Source: Methanotrichaceae archaeon (GTDB taxonomy: Archaea; Halobacteriota; Methanosarcinia; Methanotrichales; Methanotrichaceae). From it: 58,294 nucleotides of DNA. The DNA is taken from assembly GCA_013178225.1 (NCBI GenBank), contig JABLXE010000020.1, positions 1 through 58,294 of the forward strand. Reading direction: 5' to 3'. Below the pieces are notes generated by a model, which did not search any database, was not told the origin of the DNA, and saw only the letters and a program-made list of their open reading frames with translations. The position numbers and the translations under genes were made by a program. This document shows positions 1-8,895 of this stretch, piece after piece (within the stretch, counting starts at the first letter, position 1; every line of letters begins with the position of its first letter).

Positions 1-1
1 A

Positions 2-124
2 GAACTCAGCAAGGTTTACCTGATCCAATTAAATGATTGTAATATTATCTCAGAAGTACCTAAAAAATTAGAAAGGATAAATGAAAAAATGGGATTGGAG
101 TTATTCCCTAAAAACCGGAGTTAA
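2..124 (+). CDS. 3' end of a truncated gene, unknown product
   Basis: The reading frame is open from the window edge and closes at TAA 122-124, leaving 40 C-terminal residues. The tail is charged (…KKLERINEKMG…) and has no motif I recognise. The start lies outside the window. The base composition is AT-rich compared with the core genes further right, so it may belong to an accessory region. It is called coding only because the frame is open to the edge and the residues look like a normal soluble C-terminus. Confidence 0.45.
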   Translation, partial: ELSKVYLIQLNDCNIISEVPKKLERINEKMGLELFPKNRS

Positions 125-807
125 GGTTATAAATCTTATGATATTTAGATAAATGTGCGAGAGTCTTATCCCCACTACCAGCCTATCTCAAAGAAGGAGA
201 TTGCCCTGCTCTTTTTGAGAGAGTGCCTCTTTTTCAGGCCACCTAGTTTTAGACATCATGCAGCAGAGTGAGTCAGGCAGCGCCGCCAGACCTGCAGGGA
301 CGCGCGCCATCCCGGAGCATGGATTGGGGGCAGGCCTTGCCGAGCCCGCGAGCGGCAATTCGAGGTCCTGGACGGAGCATCGTGGGAAGGCCGGTGTGGA
401 GGCCGATAGTCAGCGAGGGGGCAAGGATGCGTGTTTTGCATGCAGTTAAGGGGGCTGGATGGAAGGGCAAGTGCAGGCCGACCGGCAATTAACAGAGGAC
501 GGGCCGGGCATTAGGCTGCAAAGGTGATTCTGGCCGAAATCTTTCGATTGCTGGTGGATGAGGTGGAGGAAATGATACGGATGTAGGTTGGATGCCATTG
601 AGAAAAGGTATCCGATTAAATAAAAGGGCATAACCTGCGACCTTCTGCGTGTTCGAATAGCCTATGGCCGAAGCTTCAAGAGCGTGAGGATCGGCGTGAA
701 GGCTCTTTGCAAAGTGGCTGGAAGGCATCCAATGCTGCTTAAAAATAAGGGATTGCTTTCATGGTAAAAGAGCTGGGGTATTCGTTAATACCCCGGTTCA
801 TTTTCCC
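125..807. other. long intergenic region without a convincing gene
   Basis: Several short overlapping frames are open here on both strands, but none has a credible start signal or a recognisable product. The main content is one copy of a diverged repeat (about 283-492) whose partner lies near 2466-2765. The rest shows no RNA gene or terminator that I can support. Confidence 0.5.
283..492. repeat. diverged long repeat, copy A
   Basis: Blocks here recur in the same order near 2466-2765. Examples are cgcgccatcccggagcatgg against gcgccatcccagaccatgg, gggaaggccggtgtggaggc against ttggaaggccagtgaatgg, and a shared catgcagtt…agg block followed by a gcaggcc…ggcaatt block. On the minus strand both copies can be read as short frames sharing a GLPTM core, so they may be remnants of one old coding element. 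Copy A is more compact and lacks an insertion of about 90 bases present in copy B. Confidence 0.55.
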
Positions 808-2292
808 TTAATCCTTTGGATCGAACTTTATGGCCCTATCGTACACGATCTCCGAGTAGGACGGCCCGGTCTTTGTAGCCTCTTCCAGATACAGCCTCCA
901 GGCAATGAAAAGCGGTTGATCCAGATCTATGCCATAGCCACCCATACCATAAGGAAGCTCATAGCAGTGTGGATCGCCTTCACAATTCCTGGCGATCTTA
1001 TAGACGTAGAGGTATTTCGCATTAGGATTATCAGGGAGGTACTCCTCAGCAGTTCCATTGAAATCCACTTCAGTGATCATACCAACGCCATTCCATATAT
1101 CCGCACCGTATGGGACGAAGTTCTCGTACGTTGCTTTTCCTGTGGCTACATGGTTAACCCCATAGACGATTATGAACTCATTGGTGTCATTGCCCAAAGT
1201 AATTGGTGAATCTTGCAAGTAACTATAGTACAATGAGAGATCAGGGAATGGAGGTGTCGGCGAAGCTACCGTTTGGTTTGCCGTCCATAGATAGATAGCA
1301 TCGTTGGTTGGGCCATAGCCGTCGAATCCTCTTTGAACATAATCGCTCCCTGCAAAGAGAGATATGCTAGTTGGAAGCTCCGTGGGATTCGAATCAGTAT
1401 ACTTTTCAAGAATCGCAATCCTAAGCTCTTCGAGATCGTCAACAAGGTCAAACTCTGTTGTTCCCGTTCCACGTACTCTTAGCTCTGGCATATCATACGG
1501 ATCTAGTTCCGCAGATTCATTGGGAGTTATGCGGAAAACGGTAGCTGGTTTATTATCTATGTAATCGTCGCCGGCTTGGCTATCTGCGAATAGAGATCCA
1601 CGGATGAATACAGCAAATGTATCGGAGTTGTTCTCCACACCCATGTTCAACATAGCCGAGGGAAGCACCAGGGTGTTAATTATGCCATCTGAATATCCCG
1701 CAGATTGGGCAGCCGCACGGATGCGTTGATCGATGCCTTTATCGGCTGTGCTAACTACTATGGTGGTTTGATTGTAGGGATTTCCCGGTGATCCATCAGG
1801 AGTTCCTTCAGTTTTTATAACCAGGTTGTTCACTGTATCGCCGAAAGGTGAAAAGATCCATCGTGTCTCATTTCCATATGTCCTCTCCATCAAAAATTGG
1901 TCAAGACTGAGGTATCTGCATTCGGGAGGTGTTCTTCCAACGAATACAACGGCTTCATCCGGGCGAAGACTCCAGAAAGGAGTTACCTTTGCAGTTACTC
2001 CAAGAGCTTGAATTATCTCAGCAATTTGTCCGGTGACCTCATGACCTGATGCTGGTGGAACTAGATACACCAAATATTTTGTAGCGGGGTTGTTTCCGTA
2101 TGCAGAAGGCAGCACTCCTTCATTATACAACCTCATAAAATCAAAGTAACCCAGTCCACCTTTCTGTACTGTGAACCCATCCTGCTCTAAAGCCTGTTGA
2201 AAAGCCTCAACATCGCCTGTTTTCACGTTCTGTGCAAGACCTGTTCCTATTGAAATGGCGAATAAAACTGCCAATATTAGATATATTTTCAT
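808..2292 (-). CDS. exported protein of unknown function (494 aa)
   Basis: The N-terminus is a clear signal peptide (MKIYLILAVLFAISIGTGLAQ), so the protein is exported. The mature part is acidic, rich in Asn, Tyr and Pro, and carries several N-x-S/T sites, as is usual for surface proteins of methanogens. I see no catalytic motif and no transmembrane segment after the signal. The start is supported by a gagggg sequence just upstream of ATG 2292. It stands alone: no gene lies close enough on the same strand to form an operon. It could be an S-layer-associated or binding protein, but nothing in the sequence decides this. Confidence 0.8.
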   Translation of the reverse strand: MKIYLILAVLFAISIGTGLAQNVKTGDVEAFQQALEQDGFTVQKGGLGYFDFMRLYNEGVLPSAYGNNPATKYLVYLVPPASGHEVTGQIAEIIQALGVTAKVTPFWSLRPDEAVVFVGRTPPECRYLSLDQFLMERTYGNETRWIFSPFGDTVNNLVIKTEGTPDGSPGNPYNQTTIVVSTADKGIDQRIRAAAQSAGYSDGIINTLVLPSAMLNMGVENNSDTFAVFIRGSLFADSQAGDDYIDNKPATVFRITPNESAELDPYDMPELRVRGTGTTEFDLVDDLEELRIAILEKYTDSNPTELPTSISLFAGSDYVQRGFDGYGPTNDAIYLWTANQTVASPTPPFPDLSLYYSYLQDSPITLGNDTNEFIIVYGVNHVATGKATYENFVPYGADIWNGVGMITEVDFNGTAEEYLPDNPNAKYLYVYKIARNCEGDPHCYELPYGMGGYGIDLDQPLFIAWRLYLEEATKTGPSYSEIVYDRAIKFDPKD

Positions 2293-2465
2293 ATAATATA
2301 CCCCTCACAACAGTTAATCCTTAATTAATTGTCATAAAACTACAAAAATCTTTGCTTTGTATGGGGAATCACTATACTCGCAAGACAGCTGCGCCATGAT
2401 GTCTTGCTAAAGCAGCGGCGTCAGGCCTTCTGACCAGTTAGCTCTCCGTCCCGTTCATCCCGGCA

Positions 2466-2765
2466 GCCTGCAGCGCGGGCGCCATCCCAGACCATGGATT
2501 AAGCAGGCTTCTCCGCACCTCGGGGGTCCGTGCCGTGCCGCCGGGATACGATGCCGCAAATGGCAGCCTGGCTGATGAGACCCATCCTCTACGGCCGGCC
2601 GGGGTCTTGGGAGGGCTCGCCGACCCGCTCGCGGTCTTTGGCGGGCATTGTTGGAAGGCCAGTGAATGGAGGGCGATCGTCAGTTATGGGCGGGAGATTT
2701 ATCCTCATGCAGTTGAGGAGGGTGAACCGCGGGGCAGGTTCGAATTGCAGGCCCGGGAATTTGCG
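2466..2765. repeat. diverged long repeat, copy B
   Basis: This is the partner of the repeat at about 283-492. It lies immediately upstream of the 808-2292 gene in that gene's reading direction, so the two copies bracket that gene. An extra segment of about 90 bases separates the first shared block from the second. The copies are in the same orientation and strongly diverged, which suggests an old duplication. Confidence 0.5.
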
Positions 2766-2769
2766 ATTC

Positions 2770-3065
2770 GATGAAACTGACAAGCATATTGCACGGCGAA
2801 CTGCCTGGCAGCCGGACCCTGGAAGGTGCTCATCTCCAGGCAGTCGACATCTGCGAACCGGACGGTTTCCAGACCCTGCGCCTCGATGGTGCCGCCACCA
2901 ATCACTCTGGTTACGACTCATGAGAACTCATTCGGGGGTGGATTTCCGTCAGCGACGAAAGCCGCAGGATCGGTAGAGCCAGTAGAGCCTGAACCGGTTA
3001 CGACAAACGAAAAAGCTTTTGGATTGATTGGGAACTGGCATGGAGGTGTAGAATCGGAATTCCTC
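2770..3065. other. gene-free stretch with possible coding relic
   Basis: Short open frames exist on both strands (for example 2826-3086 plus and 2705-2905 minus), but none has a ribosome-binding site or a recognisable product. It reads like decayed coding DNA between the repeat copy and the exported protein gene at 3066-3488. Confidence 0.35.
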
Positions 3066-3488
3066 TTACTCATTATTTGTAGATAACTTCACATTGTTCG
3101 TTGCACTCCCCATGCCCAGTGCCTGAGCATATTGATTTCCTATTTGAGAGCTGCCGCCGTTCGCTTGAATAGAGGTTAGATCGATAAGCTTTGCATTTGA
3201 GGTGACATCTTCGTCAAACGGTCTCAAATCGATTGTGCAGTTGGCAGTTACTTCATCGGGAAAATCATACACGGATTCCAGAGCAACTATTGTTAGGTTT
3301 GAATTTCGGCTGGAATTATCGCTCTCATTTGCGAAAATCTCAATTGGGCTTTCGTTGTTGAGAGAATAATTCTCCGTCAGACCATCGAAGATAACGGGAT
3401 GGGTCTCTTTTATGGCGTCAGGATCTGAAATTCCAATAGCTACCAAAGAAGTCATTAGCAAAAGCATAAATGCCGCGTTCAATCTCAA
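3066..3488 (-). CDS. small exported protein, unknown function (140 aa)
   Basis: The protein begins with a short basic residue pair and a hydrophobic stretch (MRLNAAFMLLLMTSLVAIG) typical of a signal peptide. The mature part is about 120 residues, dominated by Asn, Ser, Thr, Asp and Glu with multiple N-x-S/T sequons, suggesting a glycosylated surface protein. No domain is recognised. Low-complexity composition and lack of cysteines argue against an enzyme. It is transcribed alone on the minus strand. Confidence 0.6.
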   Translation of the reverse strand: MRLNAAFMLLLMTSLVAIGISDPDAIKETHPVIFDGLTENYSLNNESPIEIFANESDNSSRNSNLTIVALESVYDFPDEVTANCTIDLRPFDEDVTSNAKLIDLTSIQANGGSSQIGNQYAQALGMGSATNNVKLSTNNE

Positions 3489-3563
3489 TCATCCCCAATC
3501 TTTTTAAGATACATATGAGACATCCATAGATAAAAATTTTTTGGTTGTAAAAGTAATATCACA

Positions 3564-3866
3564 TTAATTCAACCGCGTGAATTCTAATCCCGTTAGTCTC
3601 TCCGGATTTGAAGATCGAACTCGGGCGTGGATTCGAATTCCATGGGGGCTCAATCGATATTCTTGAGATGGTTTTGGAACTCTTCTTTGGTCTTGAAGGT
3701 CTTGACCCACGCCCGCATCGGCCTGCTCAATGCTCCAAACGACCCCCGCTTCAAACCTCTGGAGGGCGGCCTCGTTTGCATCCTGGATGACGGTCTCATC
3801 TTTTGTGCCGGCTATGGTAGTTACCGCACTGCAAATGGGATATAGGTTTTCGAGGGGCAAGGTCAA
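3564..3866 (-). pseudogene. possible frameshifted small gene
   Basis: The minus-strand frame gives 100 residues whose first half reads like a folded protein (…NEAALQRFEAGVVW…), while the second half is Arg- and Pro-rich. Moving to a neighbouring frame near 3720 gives a Lys-rich tail (VKTFKTKEEFQNHLKNID) that ends at a stop, which looks like a natural C-terminus. I infer a small gene broken by a frameshift. The family is unknown, and chance cannot be excluded at this length. Confidence 0.3.
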
Positions 3867-4035
3867 GCGTCAGCTCTGATGAAAAGGAGCAAATAGCCGC
3901 GCCATATTAGTTAGCAGAAGAGCAGGTGCCTTGGCTGTAGCGCATCAGACCGGACCACGAATTAGTCGATGTACCTCTCAGCCTTCTGAGTTTGTGCCGC
4001 TGGGACGCATGCGCAAACAGCATCCTTGCTCTCCC

Positions 4036-4776
4036 TCACACCGTTATCACCATATCATCCTGGGCAACGATCAGGTTCTCGAAGTTGCGCACGGTTTTGG
4101 CCGCCTCGATGCGGTCCTGAACCGTCCTGTACCTGGCGGCATCGAAGTGGACCAGGGCCAGCTGCCGGGCCCGGGCGGCTATCGCTATATCTGCCGCATC
4201 CTGGGGATTCAGGTGCGGCCATTCCGGGCTCCTTTCGCCGGGGAGATGGGCGCATTCGGCAATCATCAGGTCCACGTCAGCTGCCAGCTTAAGAGCGTTT
4301 TCGCACACGTCGGTATCGGGAATGTAGGCTACAGCCTTCCCGTCAAGCTCGAAGCGGTAGCCCATGGTGGGAGAGGCGTGGTCCAGGAACTGGCATTCCA
4401 GGGCAAAGGGAATCTTGTAGGGCCCGCTTGAAAGCTCATGGACCTCCACCGGGAACGGCAGCCGGGCCAGGGGAACGGTGAAGGGCTCGTTCACGATGGT
4501 GTCCAGAACCTTCCGCGTTCCCTTCTGGCCGTAGATTCTCAGCCCCTGGTCGAAGCGGAACTTGTTCAGAACGTGAAGCCCCTCGATGTGATCCAGGTGG
4601 AAGTGGCTGAGCAATAGATAGACCGGCTTATCATCCTGGATATATCGATCGGCTTTGTAGATGCCGTTTCCCGCATCCAGGATTACGTGACAGTTCCTGC
4701 TGTTTACCAGGACGCTGATGGTGTTTCCGGCAGCGGTATCATACCAGCCGTTAGTGCCCATGAAGACAATTTCCAT
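4036..4776 (-). CDS. MBL-fold metallohydrolase (RNase Z-like fold)
   Basis: The protein is 246 residues and has the metallo-beta-lactamase signature SHFHLDHIEG at about residues 57-66, which supplies zinc ligands H-x-H-x-D-H. Further candidate ligands follow in LDHASPT, in IPDTD and in the LVHFDA segment near the end. Overall order and length resemble ribonuclease Z/phosphodiesterase-type members rather than lactamases or glyoxalases. The enzyme should be cytoplasmic because it has no signal peptide. The substrate cannot be read from the sequence; tRNA 3'-end processing is possible, but single-gene context does not support it specifically. Start ATG 4776 is chosen because the fold begins immediately (MEIVFMGTNG). 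Confidence 0.85.
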   Translation of the reverse strand: MEIVFMGTNGWYDTAAGNTISVLVNSRNCHVILDAGNGIYKADRYIQDDKPVYLLLSHFHLDHIEGLHVLNKFRFDQGLRIYGQKGTRKVLDTIVNEPFTVPLARLPFPVEVHELSSGPYKIPFALECQFLDHASPTMGYRFELDGKAVAYIPDTDVCENALKLAADVDLMIAECAHLPGERSPEWPHLNPQDAADIAIAARARQLALVHFDAARYRTVQDRIEAAKTVRNFENLIVAQDDMVITV

Positions 4777-4983
4777 CTGCTCGCCTCTTTTCCGGAGAAG
4801 GCCATTTGAGCCTCACGGCTTAAGCTTTTCTTTCAGGCTTCCGGATCACCATCGCTCGGGTCATCGCTTAAGATCGTCGCTTAACATTGTTAATTTGCCA
4901 AATATTAATGTAAATAGTATTAAGAATAATAGTAAAATTCTTAAAGGAAGGGGACAAAGCACAAGGTCGTAGGAGCAAATAAA

Positions 4984-6084
4984 ATGACTGTTAAGCGATA
5001 TCTGACTGCCGCCCTGCTGCTCTTGGCGTTGATGCCGGGGCTGGCATTGGCGGACAACGCGGTATTCGAAGAGCTGGGCTCCAAGGCGGCCCGGGCGGCC
5101 ATGGAGCAGCTCAATGTCGAGAAAGGCGGTTCCAACCTCCTGATACTGACTGATGCCGGACACGCCATGGTCGACGGCCAGACCACCCAGGCGGCCATCA
5201 AGGGTCTGACTGAGGAGAGCGGAAACAGCATCGGTGACGGCAACCTCTTCCAGGTGCTGCGAGCCTACTGGAAGCCTCTGTGGTTCTACTTCTTCAACAA
5301 GGCTACCGGCGAGGCGGTCTTCATGCAGGCCAACGACCAATCGCTGAACAAGACACCTGAAGAGTTCAGTGCCCTCTCTGATGACCAGATCTTCAGCAAG
5401 ATCTCCAAGGCCAACGTGAACCTGAACTACATGCTGAACCACACCGACGAGGGCAATGCCACCTTTGCCGACGCTTTCAACGGCAATGAGTTCGCCCTGG
5501 TGGGAATGTCCAACGTCTGGGCTGAGGGTGGAAGCTTCGACTTCCTGCAGGCCACCTGCTTCCACGACCACCTCTGCCCCGGCGTGACCAGCGGCTACAT
5601 GCTGGCCAGGTACGTGGAGGATAAGCTGCCCATTACCAGCAGCAGCGAGAGCTACAAGGTCATCGCCTGCCGGCCCTGGTGTAAAGATGATATGCTGCAG
5701 ATGCGCTGGGACGCCACCCCCGGAAAGAGCGGCATGTTCGTGATGGCTCTGACAGATGCCGAGGTTAAGGCACTGGCAGAGAAGTACAACCAGAGCGATG
5801 TGGCCGGAGTCTACATCCGCTGGAATAGCACCGCCAATCAGGGAGACGCTATGGTGCTGACGTTCAACTGGACAAAGGTCTACGAGCTGACCGGCACCGG
5901 TGCAGGTGTCTGGACCGGCCCGTCCTGGGGCTCCAAGCTGGTTATGGACATGGAAATGCTGCCTTACTGGAACCAGCCCGAGGACTTCGTCACCACCATT
6001 AAGGAGTTCGCCGTGGACCAGGCCACCCTCGCCAAGCTGCAGAACGCGGGAATGCACCCGCTGAAGGTAGCGGGAGTGATGTGA
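4984..6084 (+). CDS. exported FmdE-domain protein
   Basis: The 366-residue protein starts with a signal peptide (MTVKRYLTAALLLLALMPGL…LA) and carries the FmdE-family core CFHDHLCPGVTSGY at about residues 197-210, with a second Cys pair in ACRPWCKDD. In the family the HDHLCPG segment binds a metal, probably zinc. The name comes from the molybdenum formylmethanofuran dehydrogenase operon, but the classic FmdE is cytoplasmic, so an exported version must act outside the membrane. A ribosome-binding site (taggagc) precedes ATG 4984. The gene is followed by a probable terminator at about 6156-6187. Function is unknown; a metal or redox-cofactor carrier at the cell surface is an inference. Confidence 0.85.
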   Translation: MTVKRYLTAALLLLALMPGLALADNAVFEELGSKAARAAMEQLNVEKGGSNLLILTDAGHAMVDGQTTQAAIKGLTEESGNSIGDGNLFQVLRAYWKPLWFYFFNKATGEAVFMQANDQSLNKTPEEFSALSDDQIFSKISKANVNLNYMLNHTDEGNATFADAFNGNEFALVGMSNVWAEGGSFDFLQATCFHDHLCPGVTSGYMLARYVEDKLPITSSSESYKVIACRPWCKDDMLQMRWDATPGKSGMFVMALTDAEVKALAEKYNQSDVAGVYIRWNSTANQGDAMVLTFNWTKVYELTGTGAGVWTGPSWGSKLVMDMEMLPYWNQPEDFVTTIKEFAVDQATLAKLQNAGMHPLKVAGVM

Positions 6085-6120
6085 AAAGCGTGGCATGAAA
6101 TAGAGCCCAGGCAAATAGGG

Positions 6121-6150
6121 TAATGCAAAATAGAGTGATGCAAAATAGTC
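6121..6150. repeat. short direct repeat upstream of terminator
   Basis: The 10-base string tgcaaaatag occurs twice, 17 bases apart start to start (beginning about 6123 and 6139), after a related ggcaaataggg. It lies in the 3' untranslated stretch of the FmdE-domain gene. No role is evident. Confidence 0.4.
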
Positions 6151-6155
6151 GTCGG

Positions 6156-6187
6156 AAGGCTCTCCCGAACAGGGAGGCCTCTTTTTT
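6156..6187 (+). terminator. hairpin plus T-run terminator
   Basis: An imperfect stem (ctccc against gggag, extended by gg/cc) closes over the loop gaaca and is followed by six T residues at 6182-6187. It sits about 70 bases after the FmdE-domain stop codon and fits transcription termination for that gene. Archaea need mainly the T-run, which is present. Confidence 0.55.
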
Positions 6188-6292
6188 CAATCGAAATTAG
6201 CTGAATTTCTCTGCGGCTTACTATTCAATATTCATTGATGCTGCGCCATGCTGCGCGGGCCAATCGACAATCGACGAGCTGGCCAACAGCCC

Positions 6293-6961
6293 CTATGCAA
6301 AGTGTCTCCAGGCCTCCTCGATGTGCATGGCCTTCATGCCCAGCCCGCGCGAGGGATGGATATCGTTGTCCCATGAATCGCCGATGTAGAGGATGTTCTG
6401 AGGCGACATTCCCAGATGGCCGGCACCGGCCAGAAAGATCCTGGAGTCCGGCTTCTTGTAACCGAAGTCGGAGGAGAACAGCACAAAATTGAAATAGCCG
6501 TGAAGGCCAAGCTGCCGGAGTTCCAGCTCGGAGAAGACTCGCTGGCCGTTGGAGACGATTCCCAGCGGATATCCCCTGAGCTTTTGCAGCAGCTGCACGC
6601 TCTGAGGGAACGGTCGCAGACGCCGGATGGACGCCGCCCGGAAGAGACGCGCCGCTTCAATTCCAACTGTGGCATCGTTAATGGGCCAGGAAGCGCGCTC
6701 CCGACATATCCGGCTGAAGATCTCCTCCACCTTCAATTCAGAGTGCCACTCTCCCCGCCTCTCCAGCTCATCCTTGCACCGCCACCGGTACTCGTTCATC
6801 AGATCCTGCGGGGAGATGTTGACGCCGTGATACTTGAGCCACTTGCTAACGGGCTCATAGCTCTTGATGTCCCTTTCATTCGTCTTGATGTCGATCAGCG
6901 TGTTGTAGCAGTCGAAGAGCACGCCCTTGACACCATAAAAGCCGTCTCTGTTAAACATCAT
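6293..6961 (-). CDS. HAD-superfamily hydrolase
   Basis: The 222-residue protein shows haloacid-dehalogenase motifs in order. Motif I is LFDCYNT with the nucleophile Asp at about residue 17, motif II is GIVSNGQ, and motifs III/IV are the lysine in GYKKPDSRIF and the acidic pair in YIGDSWDNDI. The helical cap lies between motifs I and II, as in the phosphatase/dehalogenase-like subgroup I. It should be a cytoplasmic phosphatase acting on a small metabolite; the substrate is unknown. The +2 residue after the nucleophile is Tyr instead of Asp, as in haloacid dehalogenases and some phosphatases. Met1 and Met2 are both possible starts. Confidence 0.85.
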   Translation of the reverse strand: MMFNRDGFYGVKGVLFDCYNTLIDIKTNERDIKSYEPVSKWLKYHGVNISPQDLMNEYRWRCKDELERRGEWHSELKVEEIFSRICRERASWPINDATVGIEAARLFRAASIRRLRPFPQSVQLLQKLRGYPLGIVSNGQRVFSELELRQLGLHGYFNFVLFSSDFGYKKPDSRIFLAGAGHLGMSPQNILYIGDSWDNDIHPSRGLGMKAMHIEEAWRHFA

Positions 6962-7061
6962 CTCCCTCCCGCAGTTCCGGAAGACAATCGCCCGCCATGA
7001 TGCTGAGAAGCCTCACAAACCAGATCAACAACCTCAAATCCCTGCAAACTGAACCGCATGG

Positions 7062-7312
7062 GCGAATTATCACCGTTTGATTAATATATAGCTTGGCAAT
7101 TTAAAAACAATATCTCTATTCATTTTACCAGATCTATATAGATGGAAACAGGGCAGGACACAATTAGATAGGATTATAATTATATAGATAATCATAAATT
7201 AGATTGGCTGCAACGATCTAATTATATAGATTAGATAGAGCTGCAACCGGTGAGAACTTAATGAGAACTTATTTGAGAAGCGACTGATTTGCCGAACTCA
7301 ATATTTTTTAAC
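7062..7312. other. AT-rich intergenic region with imperfect repeat
   Basis: No gene is seen. Two imperfect copies of a unit of 30 to 40 bases (taattatatagat…tagat…gctgcaac) lie head to tail at about 7160-7242, followed by gagaactta repeats near 7250-7275. The TATA-rich units could be duplicated promoter elements, but no adjacent gene points away from them in the correct direction, because the neighbouring gene ends at 7313. Confidence 0.45.
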
Positions 7313-8251
7313 TCAATATTTTAACTTCATGCAAGCCAGGGCCTCCTTGAGAATGTAGGACGAGTTGAATCCCAGCCTGGCCATCCTGAAAAGACCCATG
7401 CTCATGAAGAAGGGCAGGGCCTGGGTGATCCTTCTGAATTCGTCGAGGTTCCGGCTGTAATGCCAGATGAAATGGCCTATATACGGCTCAGCCCTCTGGT
7501 CGTTCCCCTTATAACGGGCAAAGCTGTGCTTCAGCTCTGCCGCCACCACTCCCAGGTCGTGCACGAAATTGGCCCCTTCCCAGGAGCTTTCAAAGTCGAG
7601 CAGCACGATCCTGTCGTGGTCAAAGACAATGTTCACCGGATTGGGGTCGTTGTGTATCCTGCAGCCGTATGCCTGGTCGATCAAAGTGCTGTACCACCAG
7701 TCGCCCAGCAATTTGTTGATCTCCAGCCGCCTATTCGAGCCCAGGCTCAATTGGTCCAGGAGCTTATGAAAGTGGGCAAACTCATCCTGCTTTCTGTAAT
7801 CGGTCTTGGTGCAGTCGTGAAGCCTTCTCAGGGTATGGGCGGTGAGGGTGAGTTTGTCGTATAGACCGTGTTCGCTCTTCATGAATTTGAAAAGCGGCCT
7901 TCCTCTGACGTGTTCCGTCACCAGGACGCAGTGATAATCCTTATGAGTGGCAATTGGCCGGGGTACATTCACTATCTTCTCCATCTTCCTCAGAACATCG
8001 AACTCTCTCTGCATGGATTGGACTGGATTGTACTTGACTAGGCGTCCTGTTGGTTCAGCGTAAAATTTGGCCACCACGCTGAAGTTCTCGCCCTCAAATT
8101 CATATCTGCAAACGGTATGCGAAGCCGGAGCTATCTTATGAACAGCCACATTGCATCTCTTGTTCCTTATCCGATCTCCGACGACATCGGTCAGCCAATC
8201 TCTGAACGGATTGCCGGGTTTTAGGGTATCGACACGGTTCTCTGAAATCAT
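7313..8251 (-). CDS. APH/choline-kinase-like phosphotransferase
   Basis: This 312-residue protein has the catalytic core of aminoglycoside-phosphotransferase-like small-molecule kinases: the loop HNDPNPVNIVFD at about residues 200-211, with catalytic Asp and metal-binding Asn, followed by LLDFESSWEGA, the counterpart of the DFG motif with DFE. An N-lobe strand pattern with VVAKFY may supply the ATP-binding lysine. It is cytoplasmic. The phosphate acceptor is not evident; candidates in the family include sugars, choline and protein serine. The gene is single and followed by an AT-rich region. A TATA-like tatata element lies upstream near 8290-8350. Confidence 0.8.
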   Translation of the reverse strand: MISENRVDTLKPGNPFRDWLTDVVGDRIRNKRCNVAVHKIAPASHTVCRYEFEGENFSVVAKFYAEPTGRLVKYNPVQSMQREFDVLRKMEKIVNVPRPIATHKDYHCVLVTEHVRGRPLFKFMKSEHGLYDKLTLTAHTLRRLHDCTKTDYRKQDEFAHFHKLLDQLSLGSNRRLEINKLLGDWWYSTLIDQAYGCRIHNDPNPVNIVFDHDRIVLLDFESSWEGANFVHDLGVVAAELKHSFARYKGNDQRAEPYIGHFIWHYSRNLDEFRRITQALPFFMSMGLFRMARLGFNSSYILKEALACMKLKY

Positions 8252-8488
8252 AGATCTGCACTATCTGGTCCAAAAACCCATTTTGGACATTATATAGTTT
8301 TTCTCAATTCAATCGTTATCGATACGATGGGAATGGAAACTATATATTTCTGGGTATTTCTGGCAGAGCGCAGGCTTTCAAAGATTCAGGTCTTTCGTTT
8401 AGTGAAAGCTTTTCTGAGATCCGGAAACCCGCAGAACCTTCGATTCGATATACCAAACTTTCCCAACGATATGAAATGTTTTAGCAGC

Positions 8489-8797
8489 TCAGATTAGCGA
8501 AGAATCGGTGACCTGAAGCGGGACCGTGACAGATCCATCCGAACCCCGGTATCTGAAATACAGCCCCAGGGCGACTATTAAGGTCGCAAGCGAGATAAAG
8601 TTGGACACAATCAATATGCTGTTCCTCAGGTACAGCCCGTAAATCAGCCACAGCAGTACACCTGTGCTGAACTGGAGGAGCATGGGAAGGCTTACATCCT
8701 TCACCGATCTGCACCTGTGAATCTTCAATATCTGCGGCACAAATCCGAACATGGTGAGCATTGCTGCTACGGACCCAACTAACTCCCACACGATCAC
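8489..8797 (-). CDS. SemiSWEET-type sugar transporter
   Basis: The 102-residue product has three transmembrane helices and the PQ-loop motif FVPQILKIHRCRSVKDVS between helices 1 and 2, which marks SemiSWEET half-transporters. These dimerise in the cytoplasmic membrane and move small sugars. An ATG-initiated frame extends up to 9043 but would overlap the next gene by about 150 bases. I therefore chose GTG 8797, which begins just before helix 1 (VIVWELVGSVAAM). GTG 8791 is an alternative. The physiological substrate in a methanogen is unclear. Confidence 0.75.
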   Translation of the reverse strand: MIVWELVGSVAAMLTMFGFVPQILKIHRCRSVKDVSLPMLLQFSTGVLLWLIYGLYLRNSILIVSNFISLATLIVALGLYFRYRGSDGSVTVPLQVTDSSLI

Positions 8798-8895
8798 TAA
8801 AGATCTTTCCCAATGAAAGGATGCATTTGCAAGTATATCAATTGATCCATCATTTGATCCTCCAATTGATCCTCTATTGATCCTCGGATGGCCTT

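Noticed and set aside
4861-6114. Minus-strand 417-codon frame across the FmdE gene
   Set aside because: It is antisense to an exported FmdE protein with a clear signal peptide and motif; its composition (Val/Gly/His rich without motifs) is that of a shadow frame.
7160-7275. CRISPR-like array
   Set aside because: Only two imperfect AT-rich units are present, without spacers of constant length; no cas genes are in the window.
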